DNA of 64,000 nucleotides, taken from assembly GCA_005502805.1 (NCBI GenBank), contig SCMY01000012.1, forward strand, positions 149,837-213,836, read 5' to 3'. Positions 17,641 to 25,427 of the stretch are shown one piece after another. The notes beneath the pieces are model-generated. The model had not been told where the DNA came from and ran no database searches. It was given only the letters and a program-made list of their open reading frames with translations. The DNA comes from Rhizobiales bacterium 2SD (lineage in GTDB: Bacteria > Pseudomonadota > Alphaproteobacteria > Rhizobiales > Beijerinckiaceae). A program made the translations under genes and the position numbers. Within the stretch, counting starts at the first letter, position 1; every line of letters starts with the position of its first letter.

Positions 17641-18360
17641 ATGCCACGCCTCGCCCGCGATCACCAGCCGACTCCCCTTCCGATCGCCGCCATCGACCGG
17701 ACGCTGCGCGCGCCGGAGCAGGTCTATCGCGTCCTGCGCTCGGCGATCGTCTCGCTCGCCATTCCGCCCGGCAGTGCGCTGTCGGAAGGCGAGGTCGGCG
17801 CCGCTTATGCCGTCAGCCGCACGCCTGTGCGCGAGGCCTTCGCCAGGCTGGCCGAGGAGAAGCTGCTCGACGTCTTCCCCAATCTCGGCACCTTCGTCTC
17901 GCTGATCGATCCCAGGCTGATCGGCGAAGCGATCCTGATCCGCCGGCTGCTCGAAGGCGAAGCCGTCTCGCAAGCCGCCGCCAGTCGCGACCCAGCGCTG
18001 ATTGCAGATATGAGCACCGCCCTCGCTAATCATGCCGGGGCTGTCGCGGCCGGCGACGCCACCGCAGCCTATCAATGCGACGAACGCTTCCACCGCGCCC
18101 TCTTCGCCCATCAGCACCTCGAACAGATGTGGGCGAGCGTCGACCGGGCGCGGGCCCAGCTCGAACGCGTCCATCACCTGATGGTCGCCCAACGCGGCGC
18201 GCTCGGCGATGCGCTCGCCAAGCACCGTGCCATCCTCTCGGCGATCGAACGGGGCAATTCTTACGCGGCGCATGCCGCGATGCACATCCATATCGACGCC
18301 AACGGCGCCTTCCTCGACCGGCTCGCCGGCCACGCCCATCCCTTCGTGCGTGCGCCATGA
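17641..18360 (+). CDS. GntR family regulator, FCD subfamily
   Basis: A 239-residue regulator. The N-terminal winged helix (about 25-90) has the FadR/FCD signature SRTPVREAFARLAEEKLL followed by GTFVSLIDPR. The C-terminal all-helical FCD ligand domain carries the conserved ERFHRALF and AAHAAMHIHID segments, which usually bind a metal and a carboxylate. I chose the ATG at 17641 because the upstream in-frame extension from 17590 runs through the palindromic operator. The stop overlaps the start of the next gene (ATGA), so the two proteins are translationally coupled. Confidence 0.85.
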   Translation: MPRLARDHQPTPLPIAAIDRTLRAPEQVYRVLRSAIVSLAIPPGSALSEGEVGAAYAVSRTPVREAFARLAEEKLLDVFPNLGTFVSLIDPRLIGEAILIRRLLEGEAVSQAAASRDPALIADMSTALANHAGAVAAGDATAAYQCDERFHRALFAHQHLEQMWASVDRARAQLERVHHLMVAQRGALGDALAKHRAILSAIERGNSYAAHAAMHIHIDANGAFLDRLAGHAHPFVRAP

Positions 18361-19745
18361 CGGTGCCCGCCGAACGCTTGCTGGGCATTACGGTGATGCC
18401 CGACTACGCCCAGTCCGAAGGCGTCGACGCGGTGCTGGAGAACATCGTCGAGCGATTGGGCTGCGACGTGATCTGCACGATGCCGTCGGTGGCCGAGCGC
18501 TGCGCCGAGCATCTCGGCGTCCGCGAGCCGCCGGCCGATGCCGGCGCCGGCCTCGCCCGCACGCTCGACCGGCCACTCTGGGGCGACACCGCCTTGTGGA
18601 TGCGGACGGCGCCGAGCTTCGTCCCTAACCCAAAATTCTATCGCGACACGCCCTATGCCCCGCCGGAGCCCGATGCGCTGACCCAGCGCGAAGGTCACAT
18701 CGTCGCCAGCATGCTGGCCAAGGCCAAGCGCGCCGGCCTCACCACTCAGCTCCAGGTGATGGCCGCGGCACCGCCGGCGCTGCGCGTCCAGCAGCGTCCC
18801 GACGCCGGCACGGACGAGCCGCTGTCCGTGTTCGGCACGCCGGTGCGCGGTCGTGTCGATGCCAATGTCAGTCTCGCCAGCGAAGCTTTACGCGCCTATA
18901 TGCGCGCCCTCGTCGCCGACCTGCTGGCGAACTATCCCGATTGCGACGCACTGCGCTTCGACTGGCCGGAATATCCACCCTATGCACTGGATAGCCTGCT
19001 CTTCGATTTCAGCCCGCCGGCAGTGAAGCGCGGGCAGGAGCTCGGCCACGATGTCGAGGCGCTTCGGGCCCGGGCGCTGGAAGGGTTGCGCAAGGCGCGA
19101 AAGAACATGGCCGGAGAGGCCGTCGCGATCGAAGCCCTGCTGCAGCCGGGCGGCTGGGCGGCCGATCTCCTCGCCTTCCGTAGTGCCATCGTCACCGACT
19201 ATGTCGGCGCCTTGACGACGATCGTGAAGGAAGCCTCCTACGGCCGAGTCGGCGTGGTGATGCAGGCCTTCCCGCCGCCGCTCAACCTGCTCTCGGGGCT
19301 CGATTTCGCCGCCGTGGACGGCATCGCCGACGAGATCGCGATCAAGCACTACACCATGCACTGGCCAATGATCGAACGTGGCTATGTCGAGCAACTAGCC
19401 GCTGCCACGGACGTGGATGCAGACACGGTCTTCGCCGCGATCCATCGCTGGCTCGGCCTCAATGGCGGCGCGCAGACGCGCGAGTCACTGCGCTATCCGG
19501 AGCCGCACGAGCCACATCCGGCCGATGACGACGCGCTGCGCCGGACGGTCGAGATCGCCGCCAGCCGGATCAATCGCTCGCGCCTTTCGGTGATCGCGCA
19601 TGGCTACGGACCGCCTGACGATGTCGAGCGCCGCTTCCGCGCCGTGCTCGAAACGCCGTGCCGCAACCTGCACATCAACCGCTACGGCTACCTCTCGGAC
19701 GCAAAGATCGCGCGGCTCGGCGCGATCTGGCGGGAGAGCGCCTGA
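18357..19745 (+). CDS. Unrecognised conserved-looking protein, probably an enzyme
   Basis: A 462-residue soluble protein without signal peptide or membrane segment. It opens with LLGITVMPDYAQSEGVDAVL and has an alternating strand-helix pattern. Acid- and aromatic-rich segments such as CDALRFDWPEYPPY, FDFSPPAVKRG, IAIKHYTMHWPMIERGY and LHINRYGYLSD resemble the barrel-strand ends of TIM-barrel glycoside hydrolases. That is an inference from pattern only; I cannot name a family. It starts inside the stop codon of the GntR gene (ATGA overlap) and is followed 46 bases later by a TctC binding protein. The three genes probably form one operon for an unknown carboxylate or sugar-derived compound. Confidence 0.6.
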   Translation: MTVPAERLLGITVMPDYAQSEGVDAVLENIVERLGCDVICTMPSVAERCAEHLGVREPPADAGAGLARTLDRPLWGDTALWMRTAPSFVPNPKFYRDTPYAPPEPDALTQREGHIVASMLAKAKRAGLTTQLQVMAAAPPALRVQQRPDAGTDEPLSVFGTPVRGRVDANVSLASEALRAYMRALVADLLANYPDCDALRFDWPEYPPYALDSLLFDFSPPAVKRGQELGHDVEALRARALEGLRKARKNMAGEAVAIEALLQPGGWAADLLAFRSAIVTDYVGALTTIVKEASYGRVGVVMQAFPPPLNLLSGLDFAAVDGIADEIAIKHYTMHWPMIERGYVEQLAAATDVDADTVFAAIHRWLGLNGGAQTRESLRYPEPHEPHPADDDALRRTVEIAASRINRSRLSVIAHGYGPPDDVERRFRAVLETPCRNLHINRYGYLSDAKIARLGAIWRESA

Positions 19746-19791
19746 CCATCGACAGCCGGCCGTAGGGATCGGCAAATATGGGGAGGACATC

Positions 19792-20766
19792 ATGAAGCCG
19801 TTCAAGGTAGCGATCGCCGCGGTCGCCCTTCTCGCATCCTGCCTCGCGGCCGCCGCGCAGGCGCCCTATCCGAATGCACCGGTCAGGATCATCGTGCCCT
19901 TCGCCGCCGGCGGCGCCTCCGATCTAGTCGCGCGCACCGTGGCCGAGCGCCTGCAAGCGCTATGGGGACAGGGCGTGGTGATCGAGAACATCGGCGGCGG
20001 CGGCAGCAATATCGGCGTCGCCGCGCTCGCCCGCGCCAAGCCCGACGGCTACACGCTCGGCCTGATCAACGCCAGCAGCCACGGCATGAACAAATGGCTC
20101 TACAAGGAGAAGCTGGCCTATGACCCGCTGCGCGATTTCGCGCCGGTCAGCCAGCTCGCGATCACGCCGAACGTGCTCGTGGTCAATCCGGAGAAGGTGC
20201 CGGCGAAGACCGTGCCGGAGTTCATCGCGCTGCTGAAGCAGAAGCCGAACGCGCTGAACTTCGGCTCCTCCGGCGTCGGCACCTCGCTGCATGTCGGCAT
20301 GGAGCTGTTCCAGCAGACGACCGGGACCAAGCTCGCCCATGTCCCCTATCGTGGCTCCGGCCCGATGATGGTCGACCTGCTCAGCGGCCAGCTCGACGTG
20401 GCGCTCGACGGCGCCGCCGTGGCCTGGCCCTATGTCGAGGCCGGCAAGCTCAGGGTCCTCGCGACCTCGATCCCGCAACGCGCGAGCTTCATGCCTGATG
20501 TCCCCGCAATCAGCGAGTTCCTGCCCGGCTTCGACGTCACCGCCTGGCATGGCCTCGCCGCCCCCGCCGGCACGCCGAAGGAGATCGTCGAGAAGGTCTC
20601 GCGCGACGTGCGCGGTATCCTCGAAACGCCGGAGATTCGCGACCGGCTGGCGACGCAGAAGATCATCGCGCTCGGCATGACGCCGGAGGCCTTTCGCTCC
20701 TTCATCGAGGCCGAGATCAAGAAATGGGAGCCGGTCGTCGAGAAGGCGCAGATCCGGATCGAGTAG
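19792..20766 (+). CDS. TctC/Bug family substrate-binding protein (orphan)
   Basis: A 324-residue periplasmic protein with an N-terminal signal peptide (MKPFKVAIAAVALLASCLAA, cleavage near AAAAQA). Bug-family features are PNAPVRIIVPFAAGGASDLV, IGVAALARAKPDGYTLG, LNFGSSGVGTSLHVG and LAHVPYRGSGPMMVDLLSGQ. These proteins bind carboxylates for tripartite tricarboxylate transporters or act as sensors. GGGAGG lies six bases before the ATG at 19792. No TctA or TctB gene is adjacent, so it either shares membrane components encoded elsewhere (possibly those at 25.4-27.5 kb) or has a sensing role with the GntR regulator upstream. Confidence 0.85.
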   Translation: MKPFKVAIAAVALLASCLAAAAQAPYPNAPVRIIVPFAAGGASDLVARTVAERLQALWGQGVVIENIGGGGSNIGVAALARAKPDGYTLGLINASSHGMNKWLYKEKLAYDPLRDFAPVSQLAITPNVLVVNPEKVPAKTVPEFIALLKQKPNALNFGSSGVGTSLHVGMELFQQTTGTKLAHVPYRGSGPMMVDLLSGQLDVALDGAAVAWPYVEAGKLRVLATSIPQRASFMPDVPAISEFLPGFDVTAWHGLAAPAGTPKEIVEKVSRDVRGILETPEIRDRLATQKIIALGMTPEAFRSFIEAEIKKWEPVVEKAQIRIE

Positions 20767-20768
20767 GA

Positions 20769-21755
20769 TCAGCCGATCTCGACGACGACCCGGCCGCGCA
20801 CCTTGCCGTCGAGCAGAGCGCGGCCGGTCTCGACGACATCTTCGAGCGGGATCGTCGTCGTCATCACCGCCAGCCTGTCGCGGTCGAGATCACGCGCAAG
20901 CCGAGCCCAGGCCTCCAGGCGGCGCGGCTTCGGGCACATCACCGAATCGATGCCGAGCAGCGCGACGCCGCGCAGGATGAAGGGCGCGACCGAGGCCGGC
21001 AGGTCCATGCCCTGCGCCAAGCCGCAGGCGGCGACAGCGCCGCCGTACTTGGTCATCGACAGGACATTGGCGAGCGTGTGTGAGCCGACGGCGTCGACGC
21101 CGGCGATCCAACGCTCCTTGCCGAGCGGGCGGCCGGGACCGGAGAGCTCGTTCCGGTCAATGATCTCGGCCGCACCGAGGCCTTTCAGGTAGTCAGCCTC
21201 CTCCGGCCGGCCGGTCGAGGCGATCACATGCCAGCCGGCCTTGGCGAGCAATGCGGTCGCGACCGAGCCGACGCCGCCGGCCGCGCCGGTGACGACGACC
21301 GGGCCATCGGCGGGCTTCACGCCGTAACGTTCCAAAGCGAGCAGGCTGAGCATGGCGGTATAGCCGGCGGTGCCGATCGCCATGGCTTCGGCCGGTGTCA
21401 TGCCATCGGGCAGCGGCACCAGCCAATCGCCCTTGACCCGGCTCTTCTGGGCATAGGCGCCCAGATGTGTCTCGCCGGTGCCCCAGCCATTGAGGATGAC
21501 GAGGTCGCCGGGCTTGAACTGCGGATGGTCTGAGGTCTCGACCCGGCCGGCGAAGTCGATGCCGGGGATCATCGGCCAGCGCCGCACCACCGGAGCGCGG
21601 CCGGTGATGGCGAGCCCGTCCTTGTAGTTCAGCGTCGAATGGGTGACGCGGACGGTGACGTCGCCCTCCATCAGGTCCGCTTCGGTGAAGTCGCCGAAGG
21701 CGACGCTGGTGCCGGCTTCGCCCTTGCTGGCGATCAGGGCCTTGAAGGTCGACAT
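20769..21755 (-). CDS. acuI: Acrylyl-CoA reductase-like MDR oxidoreductase (AcuI/YhdH)
   Basis: A 328-residue zinc-independent medium-chain dehydrogenase. Segments STLNYKDGLAITGR, PMIPGIDFAGRVE, AMAIGTAGYTAMLSLLALE, VTGAAGGVGSVATALLAK and ILRGVALLGIDSVMCP are those of the YhdH/AcuI group, which reduces acryloyl-CoA with NADPH to propionyl-CoA. A ribosome site with GGGAG precedes the ATG. It is convergent with the TctC gene upstream on the map. AcuI functions in 3-hydroxypropionate/DMSP breakdown in other alphaproteobacteria. No other acu genes are adjacent, so a detoxification role is equally possible. Confidence 0.78.
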   Translation of the reverse strand: MSTFKALIASKGEAGTSVAFGDFTEADLMEGDVTVRVTHSTLNYKDGLAITGRAPVVRRWPMIPGIDFAGRVETSDHPQFKPGDLVILNGWGTGETHLGAYAQKSRVKGDWLVPLPDGMTPAEAMAIGTAGYTAMLSLLALERYGVKPADGPVVVTGAAGGVGSVATALLAKAGWHVIASTGRPEEADYLKGLGAAEIIDRNELSGPGRPLGKERWIAGVDAVGSHTLANVLSMTKYGGAVAACGLAQGMDLPASVAPFILRGVALLGIDSVMCPKPRRLEAWARLARDLDRDRLAVMTTTIPLEDVVETGRALLDGKVRGRVVVEIG

Positions 21756-21839
21756 GAACTCACTCCCGGGAAGCTATCGTTTCCCTAGGAGTGGCGCGCC
21801 CGGCGGCCGCCTGCAAGCGCGGCGACCGTGCATCTTTGG

Positions 21840-23075
21840 TCAAGCGGGCTGCGGCACGGCGCGCGCCACCGGCTTCTCGACGATCGGCAGGTTGATCAGC
21901 GCCGAGGCGACGCCGAGCGCGACCGAGAGCCACCAGACGATGTTGTAGGAGCCGAACTGCTCGTAGAGGATGCCGCCGAGCAGCACGCCGAGGAAGCCGC
22001 CGACCTGATGCGAGAAGAAGGCGAAGCCGTAGAGCATCGCCATGTACTTCGTCCCGAACATCAACATGACCAGCGCCGAGGTCGGCGGCACGGTCGAGAG
22101 CCAGAACACGCCGATGACGATGCCGAAGGCGATCGCGGTCATCGGGCTCGGCGGTAGCATGATGAAGGCGGCGATGGCGACGGCCCGACCGAGATAGATC
22201 CAGGCGAGCAGATGGCGCTTGGGCATGCGCGCCGTCAGCCAGCCGGAGCCGAGCGAGCCGACCGCATTGGCGAGACCGATCGCGGCCAGCGTCCAGCCGC
22301 CGACCCAGGCCGGCAGGCCGGTGTCCTTGAGATAAGCCGGCATGTGCACGGTGATGAAGGCGAGCTGGAAGCCGCAGGTGAAGAACCCCAGCACGAGCAG
22401 GACGTAGGAGCGATGCTTGAAGGCCTCGGCCAGCGCCTGCGAGATGCTCTGATTAGGGGCCGCAACCGCGCCGGGCGCAGCCGCAGGCTGGCTTGAGCCG
22501 CGAGTCGCCAGCATCACCGAAAGCGGGATCACCGGCAGCAGGGTGAAGGCGAAGACGATCAGCGCCTGTTGCCAGCCCAGCGTCTCGATCAGGATGTTGC
22601 CGATCGGCGGGAACAGGAACTGGCCGAAGGAGCCGGCCGCCGTACCGGCGCCGAACGCAAGCGGGCGCCACTGCTCGGGCAGCAGCTTGCCGAAGGCCGC
22701 GAGGATCAGGTTGAAGGAGCAGGCCGAAAGCCCGAAGCCGATCAGCACGCCGGCGCCGAGATGCAGCTGCATCGGCGTCGAGGCATAGGACATCATGACG
22801 AGACCGGCGGCGTAGAGCAGCGCGCCGACGCAGAGTACCCGCACCATGCCGAACCGGTCGGCGAGCGCGCCAGCGAAAGGCGCGCCCAGACCCCAGAGCA
22901 GGTTCTGGATCGCCAGCGCCAGGCTGAAGATGTCGCGGCCCCAGCCATACTGGGAGGTCATCGGGATCTGGAACAGGCCGGCGCTGGCGCGCGGGCCGAA
23001 GCTGATCAGCGCGATCAAACAGCCGGCGGCGACGATGATCTCCGGCGCGTAGCCGCGCTTGGCGGTTGCGGTCAT
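21840..23075 (-). CDS. MFS transporter
   Basis: A 411-residue major facilitator permease with about 12 hydrophobic helices. GALADRFGMVRVL is the loop 2-3 signature of the family, with a second half repeat around GWLTARMPKRHLLAWI. The overall character, with SAGLFQIPMTSQYGWGRDIF in helix 1, resembles monocarboxylate/oxalate-formate antiporter-like MFS proteins. I chose the ATG at 23073-23075 because the upstream extension is not hydrophobic. It stands alone; substrate unknown. Confidence 0.8.
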   Translation of the reverse strand: MTATAKRGYAPEIIVAAGCLIALISFGPRASAGLFQIPMTSQYGWGRDIFSLALAIQNLLWGLGAPFAGALADRFGMVRVLCVGALLYAAGLVMMSYASTPMQLHLGAGVLIGFGLSACSFNLILAAFGKLLPEQWRPLAFGAGTAAGSFGQFLFPPIGNILIETLGWQQALIVFAFTLLPVIPLSVMLATRGSSQPAAAPGAVAAPNQSISQALAEAFKHRSYVLLVLGFFTCGFQLAFITVHMPAYLKDTGLPAWVGGWTLAAIGLANAVGSLGSGWLTARMPKRHLLAWIYLGRAVAIAAFIMLPPSPMTAIAFGIVIGVFWLSTVPPTSALVMLMFGTKYMAMLYGFAFFSHQVGGFLGVLLGGILYEQFGSYNIVWWLSVALGVASALINLPIVEKPVARAVPQPA

Positions 23076-23103
23076 GACAGGCTCCGGAGCGAGAAACGTG
23101 TGT

Positions 23104-23123
23104 CTGCACGATAGGGCGTGCAG
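23104..23123. promoter_or_regulatory. Palindrome upstream of the MFS gene
   Basis: CTGCACG (23104-23110) and CGTGCAG (23117-23123) surround ATAGGG. The 20-base dyad lies 28 bases before the MFS start codon. It is a candidate operator; no regulator gene is adjacent. Confidence 0.35.
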
Positions 23124-23258
23124 CACGAGCATGCCAACGCGATTTCGTTACGTGGCGCATCACAACATTGCATGAAGTTTTGCCTCCGCTGCCGCCACAG
23201 GCGGGTCGCGCCGGCATGTCATAAGGAACCGAGCAGACCGATCGCAAGGAGCAAGACG

Positions 23259-23612
23259 ATGACCGCAGCAAGCAATGACCGCCGCATCGACTACGTCGAG
23301 TTCGTCGTCGCCGACATCCCGCGCGCCCGCGCCTTCTACGAGAAAGCCTTCGGCTGGACGATGACCGACTACGGCCCAGAGTATTGCGCCTTCGCCGATG
23401 GCCGACTGGAAGGTGGCTTCACCACCATCGGCACGGTGCGGCCCGGCGGCCCGCTGGTGATCCTCTATGCCGACGATCTCGCCGCCGTGCAGAAGGGCAT
23501 CGAGGCGGCGGGCGGCCGGATCGTCAAGCCGGCCTTCGACTTCCCCGGCGGCCGGCGCTTCCATTTCGCCGACCCGGACGGCTATGAGCTCGCGGTCTGG
23601 ACGAAGGTCTGA
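23259..23612 (+). CDS. VOC (glyoxalase/bleomycin resistance-like) family protein
   Basis: A 117-residue single-domain protein of the vicinal oxygen chelate fold, with two beta-alpha-beta-beta-beta units. IDYVEFVVADIPRARAFYEKAFGW opens the first unit. RRFHFADPDGYELAVWT closes the second and includes the Glu typical of the metal ligand set. Proteins of this form often dimerise and bind a metal and a small substrate. The ATG at 23259 follows AAGGAG and was preferred over an unlikely upstream extension. No functional context. Confidence 0.75.
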   Translation: MTAASNDRRIDYVEFVVADIPRARAFYEKAFGWTMTDYGPEYCAFADGRLEGGFTTIGTVRPGGPLVILYADDLAAVQKGIEAAGGRIVKPAFDFPGGRRFHFADPDGYELAVWTKV

Positions 23613-23649
23613 CCTGCAGAATTCGCCGGCAAACAGCGTAGTTTTCTGC

Positions 23650-23655
23650 TAGAAT
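23650..23655 (+). promoter_or_regulatory. Extended -10 element before the 44-codon gene
   Basis: TGCTAGAAT contains a TAGAAT -10 hexamer with the TG extension two bases upstream. It ends 26 bases before the small gene's ATG at 23682. No clear -35 box was found. Confidence 0.3.
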
Positions 23656-23681
23656 GGCCTCTGCAATCGTGGAGGCGACCA

Positions 23682-23816
23682 ATGCGTGCCGTCATGGAGT
23701 TGCTAGCTGCCTACAGCTCCTGGCTGTCCCGGATGCTTCTGGTGACGCCGGAGTTCATCACCAAAGATCGCAGAGGCAACATGCCGCCGCCATCCGGCGG
23801 CATCGGCGCCTATTGA
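23682..23816 (+). CDS. Probable 44-residue small protein
   Basis: An ATG at 23682 preceded by a strong GGAGG (23671-23675, six-base spacing) opens a 44-codon frame ending at TGA 23814-23816. The product begins MRAVMELLAAYSSWLSRMLL and continues with VTPEFITKDRRGNMPPPSGG. That is an amphipathic or weakly hydrophobic helix followed by a Pro/Gly-rich tail. The good ribosome site and the -10 like element ahead argue for a real gene. Short length and lack of a family keep confidence moderate. It fills the gap between the VOC gene and the convergent DapA-like gene. Confidence 0.45.
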   Translation: MRAVMELLAAYSSWLSRMLLVTPEFITKDRRGNMPPPSGGIGAY

Positions 23817-23860
23817 CGGGCGCTGCCCTCCTCCAGGGAAGGGCAGCGCAAGCTGGTGGA

Positions 23861-24778
23861 TTACTTCCCCCAGCGCAAGGCGAGCGGATCGAGTTCGCGT
23901 GCGAGCTCGAGCAGGCCCTCGCGCGTCTGCGGATGCAGCGGCGTCAATGGGTGGCGGACGGCGTCCGACTTGATCACGCCACCCGCCTTCATCACCGCCT
24001 TGGCCGAGCGCAGGCCGCATTGCCGGTTCTCGTAGTTGATGATCGGCAGCACCCGGGCATAGAGCGCCGCCGCCTGCTTGCGATCGCCCGAGGCATGGGC
24101 GGCGAGGATCGGCTTGATCAAATCGGGGATCATCGCCGAGGTCATCGTGCCGGTGGCGCCGGCATCGAGATCGGCCATCAGCGTGATCGCCTCCTCGCCG
24201 TCGAAGGGGCCGACGATGGCGTCGCCGCCCGCCTCGATCAGCGAGCGCAGCTTGCCCGCCGTGCCGGGAACCTCGATCTTGAAGTAGCGGACGAGCGGCA
24301 CTTCCTTGTTGAGCCTGATCATGAACGGCACGGTCATGGTCACGCCGGAGAGCGGCGCGTCCTGCAGGATGATCGGGATGCCGCAGGCGTCGGCGACGAT
24401 CTTGAAATGCTCGATCATGCCCTGCTCGTCGGCCTTGAGCAGCGCGCCGTGATAGGGCGGCATCATCATCAGCATCTTGGCGCCGGCATCGGCGGCGGCC
24501 TTGGCGCGCTGCGCCGCGATGCGGGTCGAGAAATGCGAGGTGGTGACGCAGACCGGCACCCGGCCCGCGACCTGCTCGATCGAGAGCCGCATGACCTCGT
24601 CGCGCTCGGCGTCGGTCAGCAGGAACTGCTCGGAGAAATTGGCGAGGATGCAGATGCCGTCGACGCCCTGGTCGACCATCAGATCCATGACCCGGCGATT
24701 GCCCTCGTGGTCGAGATCGCCGTTCTCATGGAAGATCGTCGGCGCGATTGGGATGATGCCCTTATAGGGTTCGCTCAT
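23861..24778 (-). CDS. DapA/NAL superfamily lyase, divergent active site
   Basis: A 305-residue class I aldolase-type TIM barrel. The overall DapA pattern is clear: YKGIIPIAPTIFHENGDLD at the start, FKIEVPGT holding the Schiff-base lysine position, and VGPFDGEEAITLM in strand 8. Two canonical DapA elements are absent. The catalytic tyrosine segment LYNVP reads LQDAP, and the GTTGE loop reads ANFSEQ. So it should not make dihydrodipicolinate; a different keto-acid lyase or dehydratase reaction is likely. It is the last gene of the pdxA-like/TTT operon, 40 bases after the macro-domain gene. Confidence 0.75.
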   Translation of the reverse strand: MSEPYKGIIPIAPTIFHENGDLDHEGNRRVMDLMVDQGVDGICILANFSEQFLLTDAERDEVMRLSIEQVAGRVPVCVTTSHFSTRIAAQRAKAAADAGAKMLMMMPPYHGALLKADEQGMIEHFKIVADACGIPIILQDAPLSGVTMTVPFMIRLNKEVPLVRYFKIEVPGTAGKLRSLIEAGGDAIVGPFDGEEAITLMADLDAGATGTMTSAMIPDLIKPILAAHASGDRKQAAALYARVLPIINYENRQCGLRSAKAVMKAGGVIKSDAVRHPLTPLHPQTREGLLELARELDPLALRWGK

Positions 24779-24818
24779 GGCAAGACCTCGGCTGTTCGTG
24801 GCTGGAGAAGAGTGGAGC

Positions 24819-25352
24819 TCATTGAGGCTGCGGCGCGCCAGCTTCCGTGAGCTCGCGCCGGTAGATGGCGAGGTCCTCGGGCGAGAAGCAGCAGAAGGTG
24901 ATCTCGTCGAAATCGGGCTTGGCCTTCAGCGCCGTGGCCACCGTCGCCACCGCGATCTTGGCCGCGGGCGCGACGGGATAGCCGTAGACACCGGTGCTGA
25001 TGCTCGGGAAAGCGATGGTGCGGATGCCCGCTCCGGCCGCGACCGCCAGGGAGCGGCGATAGCAGGAGGCCAGCAGTTCCGCCTCGCTCTGGCCGCCGCC
25101 CTGCCAGACAGGCCCGACCGTATGGATGACGAAGCGCGCCGGCAGGCGGTAGCCCTCGGTCAGCTTGGCGTCGCCGGTCTGGCAGCCGCCGAGCTTGCGG
25201 CATTCCTGCAGCAGTTCCGGCCCCGCCGCGCGATGGATCGCACCATCGACGCCGCCCCCGCCCAGCAGCGCGTTGTTGGCGGCATTGACGATGGCGTCGA
25301 CAGGAAGCGTGGTAATGTCGGCCTGGATGGCGCGCAGTCTCGATCCCGTCAT
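24819..25352 (-). CDS. Macro-domain protein (O-acetyl-ADP-ribose deacetylase-like)
   Basis: A 177-residue protein that is a single macro domain of the YmdB/MacroD type. RAIQADITTLPVDAIVNAAN, NALLGGGGVDGAIHRAAG and FPSISTGVYGYP are the three ADP-ribose-binding motifs. VIHTVGPVW and a C-terminal helix complete the fold. It should hydrolyse O-acetyl-ADP-ribose or mono-ADP-ribosyl esters. It sits inside the transporter operon, 75 bases after tctA and 40 bases before the DapA-like gene, where a macro domain is not an obvious partner. Confidence 0.88.
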   Translation of the reverse strand: MTGSRLRAIQADITTLPVDAIVNAANNALLGGGGVDGAIHRAAGPELLQECRKLGGCQTGDAKLTEGYRLPARFVIHTVGPVWQGGGQSEAELLASCYRRSLAVAAGAGIRTIAFPSISTGVYGYPVAPAAKIAVATVATALKAKPDFDEITFCCFSPEDLAIYRRELTEAGAPQPQ

Positions 25353-25427
25353 CGGCGATCCGCCTTCGGCTCGGTTCTGGACGGTTCACCATAGCGTCGG
25401 CATCCCAGCTCCGGCAGTGCGTCTGGC

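Noticed and set aside
13614..21755. A DMSP/3-hydroxypropionate pathway from the DmdC-like ACAD and the AcuI-like reductase
   Set aside because: The two genes are 5 kb apart, on separate transcripts, and no dmdA, dmdB, dmdD or acuK/acuN was seen. The family resemblances do not prove the pathway.
24819..25352. Macro-domain gene as part of a phage defence (toxin-antitoxin, ADP-ribosylation) system
   Set aside because: No ADP-ribosyltransferase toxin or DarT-like gene is adjacent; the surroundings are a metabolic operon.
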